From the NCBI GenBank assembly GCA_017651645.1, contig JAGCCO010000003.1, positions 62,001-126,000 on the forward strand: a stretch of DNA of 64,000 nucleotides. The letters run 5' to 3'. Of this stretch, positions 39,464-48,655 are shown piece by piece. How positions within the stretch are numbered: position 1 is the stretch's first letter; every line of letters begins with the position of its first letter. The DNA comes from Bacteroidales bacterium. Lineage in GTDB: Bacteria > Bacteroidota > Bacteroidia > Bacteroidales > F082. The notes below the pieces were generated by a model. It did no database searches. It saw only the letters and a program-made list of their open reading frames with translations, and was not told the origin of the DNA. The position numbers and the translations under genes were made by a program.

Positions 39464-40753
39464 ATGGCCAAGAAAATTCAAGATCCGGACTTTTGGTACT
39501 CTTCCTTGCTACCCTATGTAAACTGGCATACGCGCAGAGCATATCGCCGATTTGAGGTACACGGAAAGAAAAACATACCAAAAGACAGTGCCTTAGTCTT
39601 CGGCGTCAACCACAGCAACACGTTGATGGACGCTTTGGTGCTGTTGTCGGCCGACAACATCAAAAAGGTGTTCATTGCAAGGGGCGACATCTTCAAGAAC
39701 CCAATGGTTGCCAAATTGTTGAACTTTTTCCGCATCCTTCCCATCTTCCGTATTCGCAACGGAGTGGCAGCCGTGCGTCAAAACGACGACTCGCTCAACA
39801 AAGCCGTCGACGTCATCCACGATCATGTCGACCTCTACCTTTTCCCTGAAGGTACCCACCGTACCAAACACTCTTTGATGCGCATGGGCAAGGGTTTGTT
39901 CCACATCGCTGTGGATGCCAACAAACAGTTTGGCGACAAGAGTCCTGTCTATATCATCCCCACCGCCATCGAATACGGCGACTATTTCCGCTATCGCAGC
40001 ACAGCGATGATCAACTTCGGACAGCCCATCAACGTGACCGAGTTTTTCAAAAACACCACCGAAGAAAACGAAGCCGTCAACATCAACTTGCTGAAAGACC
40101 AACTCCACAATGAAATCTCAAAACTCTTCACCTTCATCCCCGATGATGAAGACTATGATGCCATTTGGGAAATCGTGAAGATGAAAAACGAAAAACGTGC
40201 CGGAGGCCTATACAAGAAGATGTTGCGCAATCGCGCTACCGTTGATAAGGTACTGAAATTCAAGGCCGAACAACCCGAAGAGGCCAAGAGCTTCTTCAAG
40301 CACGTCATGGACTTTGCAGCAGAGCGCAAACGGCAGAAGATTTCTGTCATGTCAACCGCGAGGAAATATCCTTTGGTCAACTTCTTGTGGAAGCTGGTCG
40401 TACTACTCATCGGATTGCCCTACTTTGCCGCTTCTGCAATAGTCAACCTTCCTGTATGGCTCACCACATTGATTATCAAGGGGAAACTAAAAGACAAAGC
40501 CTTTAGCAACACCGTCAGCTTCGGCGTGGAGTTTGTACTCTTTCCCATCGTCTTCATTGTGGGCACCATATTGTTATTCTGTTACTTGCCTTGGTACTGG
40601 GCTTTAGGCGGCACGGTGCTTCTCTTCTTCTCCTATATGCTTTTCGTGGACTACTGCGAACTATGCCGTCGCTGGATCTCCGATGTGCGCTGGACCTTCA
40701 AGAAGAAACTTCGCAAACAATACAATGCATTGAACTTTAACAAACGCTTTTAA
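39464..40753 (+). CDS. PlsC-type phospholipid/glycerol acyltransferase
   Basis: 429 residues from ATG 39464; the open frame upstream lacks any family similarity. The acyltransferase motifs are NHSNTLMD (catalytic His/Asp), FRIRNG and FPEGTHR. The C-terminal half has two long hydrophobic stretches (LVVLLIGLPYFAASAIV and FVLFPIVFIVGTILLFCYLPWYWALGG), so it is membrane-bound. It probably acylates lysophosphatidate or a related lipid. Followed after 12 bases by the phosphatase gene. Confidence 0.88.
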   Translation: MAKKIQDPDFWYSSLLPYVNWHTRRAYRRFEVHGKKNIPKDSALVFGVNHSNTLMDALVLLSADNIKKVFIARGDIFKNPMVAKLLNFFRILPIFRIRNGVAAVRQNDDSLNKAVDVIHDHVDLYLFPEGTHRTKHSLMRMGKGLFHIAVDANKQFGDKSPVYIIPTAIEYGDYFRYRSTAMINFGQPINVTEFFKNTTEENEAVNINLLKDQLHNEISKLFTFIPDDEDYDAIWEIVKMKNEKRAGGLYKKMLRNRATVDKVLKFKAEQPEEAKSFFKHVMDFAAERKRQKISVMSTARKYPLVNFLWKLVVLLIGLPYFAASAIVNLPVWLTTLIIKGKLKDKAFSNTVSFGVEFVLFPIVFIVGTILLFCYLPWYWALGGTVLLFFSYMLFVDYCELCRRWISDVRWTFKKKLRKQYNALNFNKRF

Positions 40754-40765
40754 TCATTCAACATC

Positions 40766-41476
40766 ATGGCACAACGCTGGATCATTCCCGATATTCATGG
40801 TTGCACCCAAACAGTGAAGGTGCTGCTTGAGAACATGCTCAAGGTCACAAAACACGATACACTCTATTTTTTGGGTGACTACATCGACCGCGGTCCCGAT
40901 GGCAAAGGCGTCATCGACTACCTGATGCACCTACAAAAGGAAGAATACAACGTGCATTTCATTAAGGGGAACCACGAAGACATGTGCGTGAAAGCCTTTG
41001 AAGCCGACAAGAAGAAGAAATTCTTCGGTGGCAAACATATCGAACAGAAAGAATGGGAGGCTGTGGGGGCCAAGGCGACTTTGGAAAGCTTTGGGGTGAA
41101 GCATCCACGCGAGATACCTCAGGTTTACATTGACTGGATGAATGCTTGTGTACCTTATATCGAATTGGAAGAATACATCCTCGTTCATGCCGGTATGAAC
41201 TTCAACATTGCCGACCCATTTGAGGACACGAAAAGCATGATGTGGACCCGTAAATTCAAGGTAGACTTCAACAAGTCGCACGGCAAGAGGATCATCCATG
41301 GCCATATCCCAGTCGATTACAGCTTCATCAACTTGGTTATTGAGAACACCCAAAACCATGACTTCATTGCTCTGGACAACGGCGTTTTCGTGACAGACAA
41401 ACCTGGATTAGGAAATTTGACTGCCTTTAATCCCGACACAAAACAGATTGTGGCACAGTCGAATATGGATTTTTGA
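40766..41476 (+). CDS. PPP-family metallophosphatase
   Basis: A 236-residue cytosolic phosphatase with the complete PPP signature: IPDIHG, GDYIDRGPDG, IKGNHED, VHAG and HGHIPV, binding two metals. Such bacterial members act on phosphoproteins or diadenosine tetraphosphate; which one is not visible. It lies 12 bases after the PlsC-type gene and is convergent with the lamin-tail gene, one base between stops. Confidence 0.9.
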   Translation: MAQRWIIPDIHGCTQTVKVLLENMLKVTKHDTLYFLGDYIDRGPDGKGVIDYLMHLQKEEYNVHFIKGNHEDMCVKAFEADKKKKFFGGKHIEQKEWEAVGAKATLESFGVKHPREIPQVYIDWMNACVPYIELEEYILVHAGMNFNIADPFEDTKSMMWTRKFKVDFNKSHGKRIIHGHIPVDYSFINLVIENTQNHDFIALDNGVFVTDKPGLGNLTAFNPDTKQIVAQSNMDF

Positions 41477-41477
41477 T

Positions 41478-44057
41478 TTAACGTGTACCGACCACCGCGG
41501 CATTCTTGAATTGTTTCACCGTACCTTCGAAATTGAAGACCTCGGTCACGACGACATACACGCCGACAGGAACCTTGTTGCCGTTATTGTCGAGACCGTT
41601 CCATAGCACACTGCCCTCCTGCCCTACCAATTCGCCTTTGGACAAATGACGTATTAATTGTCCAGCCACATTGAAGATGTAAATGTTCATTGTGTAGCCA
41701 GCCTCATCGAAATGGTAATTGATGAAACAGGCGTCGTCGAAGCCGTCGCCATCAGGTGAGAAGATGTCGGGACTGATGGCGATTTCATCGTTGGATGGCT
41801 CGGTGCTTTGCATCATCGAGTTGGGCTGGCCTGGTGTACCGAAATGCACCCTTTCTGCGGCTGAATGCCAATTGTTGGCATCCATCGAAGGCTGGTCGAA
41901 GCTGACACGCTCCAACGCCACGCCCTTGGTGACTTTGAGTAATGGATAGTGCATCTTCTCCGAAAAACACATGGCATCAATCATGGTGCCATCTTTGCCC
42001 ATCAAGACAGCTGTGCCGCCAGCGTTGGCATAGCTAGGGAAAGAAGTCATCTGCACGAAGTTATCGGTCGGGCATTCGTATTGCTGACCCACAATTTCGT
42101 TGTTAGTGGAAAGCAAAACGTAGGTGTGCGGCAGGAACAGACGACTATCAGACGTGATTTCCTTCAAAGTCGTGTCAGCAGGATTGGGGAAACTTTCTTT
42201 GATGACGCCGAGCATCAAAGTACTGAGATCGAATGTCTTATCCGTGTTGTTATAGAGTTCCACATAGTCTACACCTGGCGCGATGGGGTCGAAAAGGATT
42301 TCATTAATCAGAATCTCTCCTACAGCAATCTCATTCGGAATACCGAACTGAACCTTCGTATCAGCTTCGATAGCTGTGCCTACGCAGTTGGTAACGTCAT
42401 AAATAATTAAGGTATAAACCACGCCTTCTGTAAAGCCTGGGTCAAAATGGAGTTCCACGTAGGTGCCATCCATGGGATTGATGACAGTCTGCTGAGGATG
42501 CTCGCCTGTTTCTTCCACAAGGAAGTGTTGAAGTTCCAAAAGCTCAGTAGGATTCATTTGCTGGTCGAACCAAAGTTGGACAATTTGGTTGCCGAACATG
42601 CTGACGCGCTCCACTTGGGGCGCTACATTATTCTGGCCATCCACTGAATTAATGCGACCCGGCGTGCCGCCCGAAGCATCCTCGGAAGCCGTCCAGTTGG
42701 AGGCTCCTGCACAAGGATTTAATGGGTCGATCTGCTCCACCGACCAACCGCCATTATCCTTGTCGGGGTCGTGATACCAAACGTTGCTAAAGTTGACACG
42801 CGAAATCAAGACACCAGCCTTGCTGTAGAGATACATCGCCGAAGAGGTGTTGCCCACAGAGAAACTATTGAAACCGATGCAGTCGCCATATTCCCGCAGT
42901 TCAGCCACAGCATCATTATGGCAGAGGATGACATAGCCATGTGGCGCAAGGACATAGTTACTGAAAGTATTGTCGTTTGATCCAATTTGTATCTGCCAGT
43001 CTTTCAAGTCGATGCCGAACTCAGTGGTGTTGTAGATCTCCACGTACTCCCATTCGGGCAGACCCACAACAGGATTAGGGTCGGCCATGATTTCGTTGAT
43101 GACGATATCATATTCCGAAGCTTCGTAGATGGAAAACGCCATGGTTGTCGTCTCCATCATATTGTTCCACAGGTCTTTGATGCTACTCACCGTCAACGTG
43201 TAGTTGATGCCATTGCCGATTTCGCGCTCCAGTTCAAGCACGACCATTGCTGGATTGTCGCCAAAACTAACTGTGGTGGGATGGCCCAAGCCATTATCGA
43301 TGGAATAATTGCTGGGATTGAGCGCTGTAGCCTCATCAAGTGCCTCGTTGAAAGCCAGTTGCAGATGCGTCAAATCCAACACCTCGCAAGTCAAAAGTTC
43401 AGGCGGCTCATGGTCGGCAATGCGAGGACCGACATAGACGTTATCGAAGTAAAACTTCTTGGCGTTGCTAGAAGTGAACTTGGACCAAAAACCAAAATAG
43501 CCGCCTTGACCGTAGGTATTATCCGTACCTTGTGCTTCAATGAGATAGATTCCGGAATTGTCGTAGCATGTCTGAATCATCCAATTACCTTCTCGGTCGC
43601 AAGTCACTTTTATTGAGACTGCAAATGATGCCGCGATGGCAGCTTCCGTGCCGCGACAAATCTGTTGCTGTCCCTCAGCGTCTTTTCTGAACAAGGTTAT
43701 GGCATCGCTGCTTCCCGCTTCACCGAAACGAAGGAAATAGCCTTGGGTGGCTTGCGATAGGTCGGCATTGTCGGCACTGAGCCAGACATCGGAATAGTTA
43801 TTTCCAGAGGGCGCAAAGGCCTCGCGGATCCAAAACTGCCATTCCATCGACTCATATTCCGTAATGGGCAGGGAAAGATAGGCCGTGCCCTCGCCTTCTG
43901 CGTTGAGTTGCAGCTGCTTGCTGTTGTTCACCGTATATTGTTCCGTCGTCCCCGACCAAGTAGGGTTCTGGGTGAAGTCGCCATCAAAGAAGTCGTCGGT
44001 GACTTGGGCGAGGAGAGTGAAGGGAAACAGAAACAGTATGAAAAGTATTTTTTTCAT
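41478..44057 (-). CDS. Large secreted lamin-tail-domain protein with gliding/T9SS type B-like C-terminus
   Basis: 859 residues from ATG 44057 (MKKILFILF), with signal cleavage after LLAQ. The N-terminal about 200 residues resemble a concanavalin-like lectin fold (VWLSADNADLSQA, FGFWSKFTSSNAKKFYFDNV). Two lamin-tail domains follow (VINEIMADPNPVVGLPEWEYVEIYN and ILINEILFDPIAPGVDYVELYN) separated by Ig-like segments. The C-terminus carries ISPDIFSPDGDGFDD and LWNGLDNNGNKVPVGVYV, the gliding-motility-type (T9SS type B-like) domain. Expected at the cell surface; role unknown. -7 box at 44081-44088. Confidence 0.88.
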   Translation of the reverse strand: MKKILFILFLFPFTLLAQVTDDFFDGDFTQNPTWSGTTEQYTVNNSKQLQLNAEGEGTAYLSLPITEYESMEWQFWIREAFAPSGNNYSDVWLSADNADLSQATQGYFLRFGEAGSSDAITLFRKDAEGQQQICRGTEAAIAASFAVSIKVTCDREGNWMIQTCYDNSGIYLIEAQGTDNTYGQGGYFGFWSKFTSSNAKKFYFDNVYVGPRIADHEPPELLTCEVLDLTHLQLAFNEALDEATALNPSNYSIDNGLGHPTTVSFGDNPAMVVLELEREIGNGINYTLTVSSIKDLWNNMMETTTMAFSIYEASEYDIVINEIMADPNPVVGLPEWEYVEIYNTTEFGIDLKDWQIQIGSNDNTFSNYVLAPHGYVILCHNDAVAELREYGDCIGFNSFSVGNTSSAMYLYSKAGVLISRVNFSNVWYHDPDKDNGGWSVEQIDPLNPCAGASNWTASEDASGGTPGRINSVDGQNNVAPQVERVSMFGNQIVQLWFDQQMNPTELLELQHFLVEETGEHPQQTVINPMDGTYVELHFDPGFTEGVVYTLIIYDVTNCVGTAIEADTKVQFGIPNEIAVGEILINEILFDPIAPGVDYVELYNNTDKTFDLSTLMLGVIKESFPNPADTTLKEITSDSRLFLPHTYVLLSTNNEIVGQQYECPTDNFVQMTSFPSYANAGGTAVLMGKDGTMIDAMCFSEKMHYPLLKVTKGVALERVSFDQPSMDANNWHSAAERVHFGTPGQPNSMMQSTEPSNDEIAISPDIFSPDGDGFDDACFINYHFDEAGYTMNIYIFNVAGQLIRHLSKGELVGQEGSVLWNGLDNNGNKVPVGVYVVVTEVFNFEGTVKQFKNAAVVGTR

Positions 44058-44080
44058 GGTCGTATCATTTTTTGAAAGGA

Positions 44081-44088
44081 CAAAGATA
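44081..44088 (-). promoter_or_regulatory. -7 promoter box for the lamin-tail surface protein
   Basis: Minus-strand TATCTTTG, 24 bases before the start at 44057. Confidence 0.62.
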
Positions 44089-44184
44089 GGTTTTTTTGTG
44101 GATTGTGGCAAAAAAACAATCGAAATGCAAAAGATGTATCAAAGCATACCATGAACATCAGCATTTGCAATGCGAAAAAAAGGC

Positions 44185-44215
44185 TTGCGCAATTGGAAGG
44201 AAACCCCTAACTTTG
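44185..44215 (+). promoter_or_regulatory. Promoter of the AbiEii-type pair
   Basis: TTG at 44185-44187 and TAACTTTG at 44208-44215, 20 bases apart; the start codon follows 27 bases later. Confidence 0.6.
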
Positions 44216-44242
44216 CCACTTGAAACACGTAGTCGAATAATC

Positions 44243-44548
44243 ATGGAAAACACGGATAAGTTACATGGCCTTAGCCCACTTCTATTTTGGGATGTCGATA
44301 CGACCAACTTCGATATCGACAAGAGTGCCGATTGGCTTATCCCCAGGGTGCTGGAATACGGTAAAATGAGTGATTGGCATTACATTAAGCATTATTATGG
44401 AATGGACAAAATCACTTCTGTCTGCATGAATTTAAGGACATTGGATCCCGTTGCTTTGTCTTTTATTTGCTGCCTTTCTGGGCGAAAAAAGGAGGATTTC
44501 AGATGCTATCATTTCGCACAATCGTTCCCGACACTTTGGAACTCCTAA
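44243..44548 (+). CDS. Putative antitoxin of an AbiEii-type pair (DUF6922-like)
   Basis: 101 residues from ATG 44243, 27 bases after a promoter. The sequence GLSPLLFWDVDTTNFDIDKS, LIPRVLEYGKMSDWHYIKHYYG and LDPVALSFICCL fits the small winged-helix-like proteins that precede AbiEii nucleotidyltransferases in Bacteroidota. Its 3' end overlaps the toxin start by 46 bases in another frame, implying coupled translation. The AT-rich composition differs from the neighbours and suggests acquisition by transfer. Confidence 0.72.
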   Translation: MENTDKLHGLSPLLFWDVDTTNFDIDKSADWLIPRVLEYGKMSDWHYIKHYYGMDKITSVCMNLRTLDPVALSFICCLSGRKKEDFRCYHFAQSFPTLWNS

Positions 44549-45126
44549 AACGTTTGACTCAAGAGCCATTTCTTAAAGATTGTCGTCTTGTTGGTGGGAC
44601 AGCTTTGGCGTTGCAATATGGCCACCGTTCTTCAATTGACCTCGATTTTTTTGGGTCATTTGATATTGATGGGGAAGAAATGTTTGGGATTTTAAGAGAA
44701 TACGGAAGCGTTGAAAAGCAAAAACTTTCGACTAACATCAGGATTTTCGACATTAATGGAGTTAAGGTGGACATTGTAAACTATTCGATTTATCCTTGGC
44801 TTGAAGATCCTGTTGAGGATGATGGCATGCGATTGGCCTCACCTATGGATATTGCAGCTATGAAGATCAATGCGATAGAGGGTAGAGGATCAAGAAAAGA
44901 CTTTGTCGACATATACTTTTTGCTGCAACATTTCACATTGGAAGAAATATTGGATTTCTACGCCAAAAAGTATCCGAATTATTCTTTATATCGGGCCTTA
45001 ATGAGTTTGACCTATTTTGTAGATGCCGAAAAGTTTGATATGCCCAAGATGTTTGTGGACTTCGATTGGGAGCAGTGCAAGTCTTTCATTTTGAATAAAG
45101 TAATAGAATACGAGAAGCGATATTAG
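44503..45126 (+). CDS. AbiEii/AbiGii-type nucleotidyltransferase toxin
   Basis: 207 residues from ATG 44503 (MLSFRTIVPD); twelve further codons upstream are open but have no family features. The nucleotidyltransferase core is LVGGTALALQYGHRSSIDLDFF, with the GS-like turn and catalytic Asp pair, followed by VKVDIVNYSIYPWL and the basic KDFVDIYFLL helix. Characterised relatives add nucleotides to tRNA or other targets and are neutralised by a partner protein; they act in phage defence (AbiE) or as plasmid-stability modules. Confidence 0.85.
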   Translation: MLSFRTIVPDTLELLKRLTQEPFLKDCRLVGGTALALQYGHRSSIDLDFFGSFDIDGEEMFGILREYGSVEKQKLSTNIRIFDINGVKVDIVNYSIYPWLEDPVEDDGMRLASPMDIAAMKINAIEGRGSRKDFVDIYFLLQHFTLEEILDFYAKKYPNYSLYRALMSLTYFVDAEKFDMPKMFVDFDWEQCKSFILNKVIEYEKRY

Positions 45127-45147
45127 TTAAGTGGTATATACATCAAG

Positions 45148-45155
45148 TATTTTTG
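45148..45155 (+). promoter_or_regulatory. -7-like box directly before the TPR regulator start
   Basis: TATTTTTG ends only four bases before the GTG at 45160. If used, transcription would begin at or after the GTG, making the mRNA leaderless or moving the start to ATG 45190. Confidence 0.4.
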
Positions 45156-45159
45156 CCGC

Positions 45160-47004
45160 GTGAAAAGGTGTTTGCACATAGTGAGTTTAATGGTTGGGCT
45201 TGCCATGCTGGTGGCTTGCTCCCAACCAACTAAAGTTGAGGCCCCTGAACCTTGTCGAAGCGTCGCAGGGCCGACCCAAGAGTTGGCAGCCATTGACACC
45301 CTTATGTGGCGGCAGCCGGATAGTGCTTTTGCGATGCTTCAGGAGTTTGCTTCAAGTGCGGCAGCGGATAGTCTGGATGAGTTTAACGGGCATTACTGCC
45401 AGGTGCTGATTTCAGAGCTGCTGTATAAGAATTATTATAGACAGAGTAACCGAAAGGATCTGCTGAAGGCGGTGGGGTATTTTGATTCCATCGATGACGG
45501 GTTTTTGGCGGCACGGGCGCATTATATTAATGGTGTGGGGTATTATGAGCGCGACAGCCTTATTGAGGCCTGCGGGGAATACCTCAATGCCTTACGGATG
45601 ATGGAAGGACATTTTGAGGAGAAGGTTTTGGTGGGACACAAGGCACGGTTTATGACTTTGACCTATAACCGCCTTGGGGATTTGTTTTCCGCACAATTCA
45701 TGCAGGAGCCTGCCATCTATTGCTGTAAGAAAAGCTTGGATTATGATAGAATTGCCCAGGCTTCGCCAGACAAGATTGCCAACACACTCCTTCAATTAGG
45801 AAAGCAGTTTGGTAAATTGAAAGAATATGATAGTGCAGCATATTATTTCGATGAGGCACTGAAACAATTGCCCGATACGAACAATTTGATTTTCAGGGAC
45901 TTGATTTCAGCCAGGGCTTTTCTGTATTATCAAATGGGTAAAGGGGTTGAGCCTTCGGTGAATGATCTGAGGCGTATGGCAATTCAAACCACAGATGAAA
46001 CAGAGAAATTGAATCGCTATTTGACTATTGGCAGTATTTATAGTGAGGAGGTACAATATGATTCAGCGTTAGTTTATTTAACGCCTGTGTTTGAGAATAT
46101 GGAGGATGCTGCCAGACAAAGGATTGCGGCGCGATATCTTTACGAGATATTCCAAAATCAGGGAGACACATTGAAAGCCGCCCAGTTTTCGATGTATATT
46201 GCGGGAAACACCGTATCGGAAGGGGAAAGCAATGCACAGGTCTCGCAACTTAACGAGTTGTTTCAGCAGCATCTACAATGGGAACAGGAACGGGCCGATG
46301 CTGAAAGGCAGGGGAAAATCCGTGTCCAAAGAAACAGGATGATCGTGGCAACAGGCATCCTTGCGGTGTTGGCCGCTCTTACGGCTTGGCTGCTCCACAG
46401 GCGCAAGATGAAAGAGCAACATGAAAAAGCCAACCAGCAGATAGAGGTTGAGCGTGAAGCGCACCGGTTGGAAAGCCAAAAATTGGAAGCCGAAAGGGAA
46501 GCGCATCGTTTGGAGAAAGCGTCGATGTCGGGGCGCTTGAAAAAGAGCAACCAGGAAGTGAGGGAGCTAAAGGACCAAATCAAACGGCAAGAGGAAGTAA
46601 ACGCGAAGCCCCAACAGGCTGAATCGTTCGCCGATGAACCCATCTGCCGTCTCATCATGGAGCGAGTGCATGAAGGGCAGTTCAAGGCGCAGATGGACTG
46701 CAAACTTTATAAGGACGCCGCCTTAAGCAAGGAACAGGTGATGGCGTTGCGCGATGCCGCCGACCGCCATTTCAATCTGTTCACCGTCAGGCTGGCCAAA
46801 GCCTATCCCAACCTCACCAAGAACGACCTCGACTATTGCTGCCTCTATCTGCTTGGCCTTTCTGACGCCGACATCTCTGCCCTGATGCAGCGGGCTTACA
46901 CCACCGTGAACGACCGAGGCCGCAAAATGAAAGCCATTTTCGGCGCTGAAGAGCCTCTTTCGGTCACTCTCCGAAGCTACGCGGAGGAATCCACATCTAA
47001 TTGA
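45160..47004 (+). CDS. Lipobox-TPR-transmembrane-HTH regulator-like protein
   Basis: 614 residues. I use GTG 45160 because the paralogue at 63212 begins with ATG and the same MKR...VACSQPT leader; ATG 45190 is an alternative. In order: signal and lipobox (LVACS, Cys about 20); tetratricopeptide repeats over about 45-370; one membrane helix (about 393-412); a charged coiled coil (about 415-490, EREAHRLE repeated); and a C-terminal helix-turn-helix-like domain (about 550-600, DLDYCCLYLLGLSDADISAL). This suggests an inner-membrane sensor with a cytosolic DNA-binding end. The PEPCRSVAGP segment derives from a dispersed repeat. Confidence 0.8.
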   Translation: MKRCLHIVSLMVGLAMLVACSQPTKVEAPEPCRSVAGPTQELAAIDTLMWRQPDSAFAMLQEFASSAAADSLDEFNGHYCQVLISELLYKNYYRQSNRKDLLKAVGYFDSIDDGFLAARAHYINGVGYYERDSLIEACGEYLNALRMMEGHFEEKVLVGHKARFMTLTYNRLGDLFSAQFMQEPAIYCCKKSLDYDRIAQASPDKIANTLLQLGKQFGKLKEYDSAAYYFDEALKQLPDTNNLIFRDLISARAFLYYQMGKGVEPSVNDLRRMAIQTTDETEKLNRYLTIGSIYSEEVQYDSALVYLTPVFENMEDAARQRIAARYLYEIFQNQGDTLKAAQFSMYIAGNTVSEGESNAQVSQLNELFQQHLQWEQERADAERQGKIRVQRNRMIVATGILAVLAALTAWLLHRRKMKEQHEKANQQIEVEREAHRLESQKLEAEREAHRLEKASMSGRLKKSNQEVRELKDQIKRQEEVNAKPQQAESFADEPICRLIMERVHEGQFKAQMDCKLYKDAALSKEQVMALRDAADRHFNLFTVRLAKAYPNLTKNDLDYCCLYLLGLSDADISALMQRAYTTVNDRGRKMKAIFGAEEPLSVTLRSYAEESTSN

Positions 47005-47023
47005 TTATCGGTACGATAGCGAA

Positions 47024-47044
47024 AAACCCGTACAAACCCGTACA
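47024..47044 (+). promoter_or_regulatory. Tandem AAACCCGTAC direct repeat, candidate operator
   Basis: Two adjacent copies of AAACCCGTAC lie just upstream of the -33 element of the 47111 gene and immediately after the TPR regulator gene. Their position suits an activator site; binding is inferred. Confidence 0.4.
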
Positions 47045-47053
47045 TGGTTTTGC

Positions 47054-47084
47054 TTGCCATGCATGGGGGCTTGGTGTAGTTTTG
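47054..47084 (+). promoter_or_regulatory. Promoter of the BNR-repeat T9SS protein gene
   Basis: TTG at 47054-47056 and TAGTTTTG at 47077-47084, 20 bases apart, 27 bases ahead of the start codon. Confidence 0.62.
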
Positions 47085-47110
47085 CCGAAAAATTCTAAAA
47101 GCTAACGAAT

Positions 47111-48580
47111 ATGAAAACGACAAGATTTTACACCCTGCTTGCGCTCCTGCTGATGGCGGGAGGGGTGACGATGCAAGCACAAACAGTAGATGACTTTTGG
47201 ATGGGAATTGACCCGCCAGCGACAGGTGTTTACTCGCTCATAGAGGATTTCGACGGGAACATTATTGTAGGCGCAACGGGCGTGTACAGTTCTTCCGACG
47301 GTGGAGCAACATGGAACACCATCGGATTGGAAAACAGTGGAATACTACGCCTATATGAGCATACGGACGGCACTTTGCTGGCTGGAACAAATTATGGCGG
47401 ACATCCTTTGCAAAAAAGAGAAGCCGGCAGCACCGAATGGAAGGCACTGCCCGTTCCTACGATTGCCAATGGCGTTTCAATAGGTGTCACACCTGACAAT
47501 TCTTTGCTTTTGGGCACATGGGAAGGCATCTACAAATCAACGGACTGGGATTCGACCTGGACCAATGTCTATGTGGACCATAGTGGGGTTTGTGAGGTGA
47601 CAGGGCTGCTAAAACTTAACAACGGTACAATGTTGGCTACAGTTCTTGACCATATCGGCATGGGTATGGGCGGTGTGTTCAAATCAACCGACAATGGAGA
47701 AACATGGAGTAATATCGGCTTGTCCGACAAATTCCCGTTTTCTCTGGCAAAAAACTCACAAGATGAAATCTATGTGGGTTGCCTTGTCCTTTATGATCCG
47801 GACAATCCTCAACGCGGTTTCTACAAGTCAAGTGATTACGGGGAAACATGGGAAGAGTTTTTGCCGCATCAGTGCGTTCAGTCGATAACTGTTGACAATA
47901 ACGATGTGATTTATGTCAATTTGTATTGTGATGCGTGGGGCAATCCTTTTGGTATTTATCGTTGGGAAAATGGTGATGAATGGTTGTACGGGTTAGCCGC
48001 TGGTATGCCAGACAGGAGAATTGAAAAACAGTTTCTTTCCAGGGATGGCTATCTGTATGCCTTTGGCCAATACGACAATCAAATCTACCGCAGCCGCAAG
48101 TCGGTGTATGAGGAGTTTGAAATAGATGTTGTTGCTTGTCCCGAAAACGGTGGCACGGTTGTAGGTTCAGGGATCTATAATTTTGGTGAGTTTGCCCGTC
48201 TTTCTGCTTCAGCAAATGCAAACTACCAGTTCGTCGGCTGGACTAACCAGGACGGCGATACCATTTCAACAGAACAAGAATGTGTTCACATGATAGCAAG
48301 AGGCGGACAGCTAACGGCGAATTTTGTCAGCATTGACGCTGTGGATGAGACGGAAGGGAAAGCCTTTACACTGTGGCCAAACCCTGCTTCCCAAACTGTT
48401 TACATTGACGGCGTTGAAGCTGATGAGGTGCAGGTTTATAATACGCTTGGGCAAGTGGTGAAGACTATGCGAGGCACGAATGAAATAACTGTGGCGGAGT
48501 TGCCGCAGGGCGTTTATTTGGTGCGGATTGCGGATGCAGAAGGAAAAGTGCTTACGGCTAAGGTGGCGGTGGGTAGATAG
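47111..48580 (+). CDS. Secreted BNR/Asp-box repeat protein with T9SS sorting domain
   Basis: 489 residues. The signal peptide (ending TMQAQ, about 24) is nearly identical at DNA level to that of the 50362 gene. Asp-box repeats (VYSSSDGGATWN, IYKSTDWDSTWT, VFKSTDNGETWS, FYKSSDYGETWE) predict a sialidase/WD-like beta-propeller. A bacterial-repeat segment (VACPENGGTVVGSGIYNFG) is followed by a type A T9SS tail (FTLWPNPASQTVYID to VLTAKVAVGR). It should be a surface or released protein; no catalytic residues of a sialidase are apparent. Confidence 0.87.
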   Translation: MKTTRFYTLLALLLMAGGVTMQAQTVDDFWMGIDPPATGVYSLIEDFDGNIIVGATGVYSSSDGGATWNTIGLENSGILRLYEHTDGTLLAGTNYGGHPLQKREAGSTEWKALPVPTIANGVSIGVTPDNSLLLGTWEGIYKSTDWDSTWTNVYVDHSGVCEVTGLLKLNNGTMLATVLDHIGMGMGGVFKSTDNGETWSNIGLSDKFPFSLAKNSQDEIYVGCLVLYDPDNPQRGFYKSSDYGETWEEFLPHQCVQSITVDNNDVIYVNLYCDAWGNPFGIYRWENGDEWLYGLAAGMPDRRIEKQFLSRDGYLYAFGQYDNQIYRSRKSVYEEFEIDVVACPENGGTVVGSGIYNFGEFARLSASANANYQFVGWTNQDGDTISTEQECVHMIARGGQLTANFVSIDAVDETEGKAFTLWPNPASQTVYIDGVEADEVQVYNTLGQVVKTMRGTNEITVAELPQGVYLVRIADAEGKVLTAKVAVGR

Positions 48581-48598
48581 GCTTTTTCGTTATTTGTA

Positions 48599-48650
48599 CT
48601 TACGTGCTAACGTGCTTACGAAGTGGGACTAATAGGACATAAATCCAATA
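48599..48650 (+). repeat. Leader repeat R1 (GTGCTAACG/GGGACTAATAGG type)
   Basis: TACGTGCTAACGTGCTTACGAAG followed by GGGACTAATAGGACA, directly ahead of the 48656 gene. Related copies precede five other genes to 53.3 kb. Confidence 0.82.
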
Positions 48651-48655
48651 GAGCA

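Noticed and set aside
42771..43616. Plus-strand frames within the lamin-tail gene
   Set aside because: Antisense shadows of a well-supported 859-residue secreted protein.
44467..44548. Frameshift between the AbiEii partner and toxin genes
   Set aside because: Both genes have complete family-length products, so the overlap in different frames is a normal coupled arrangement.
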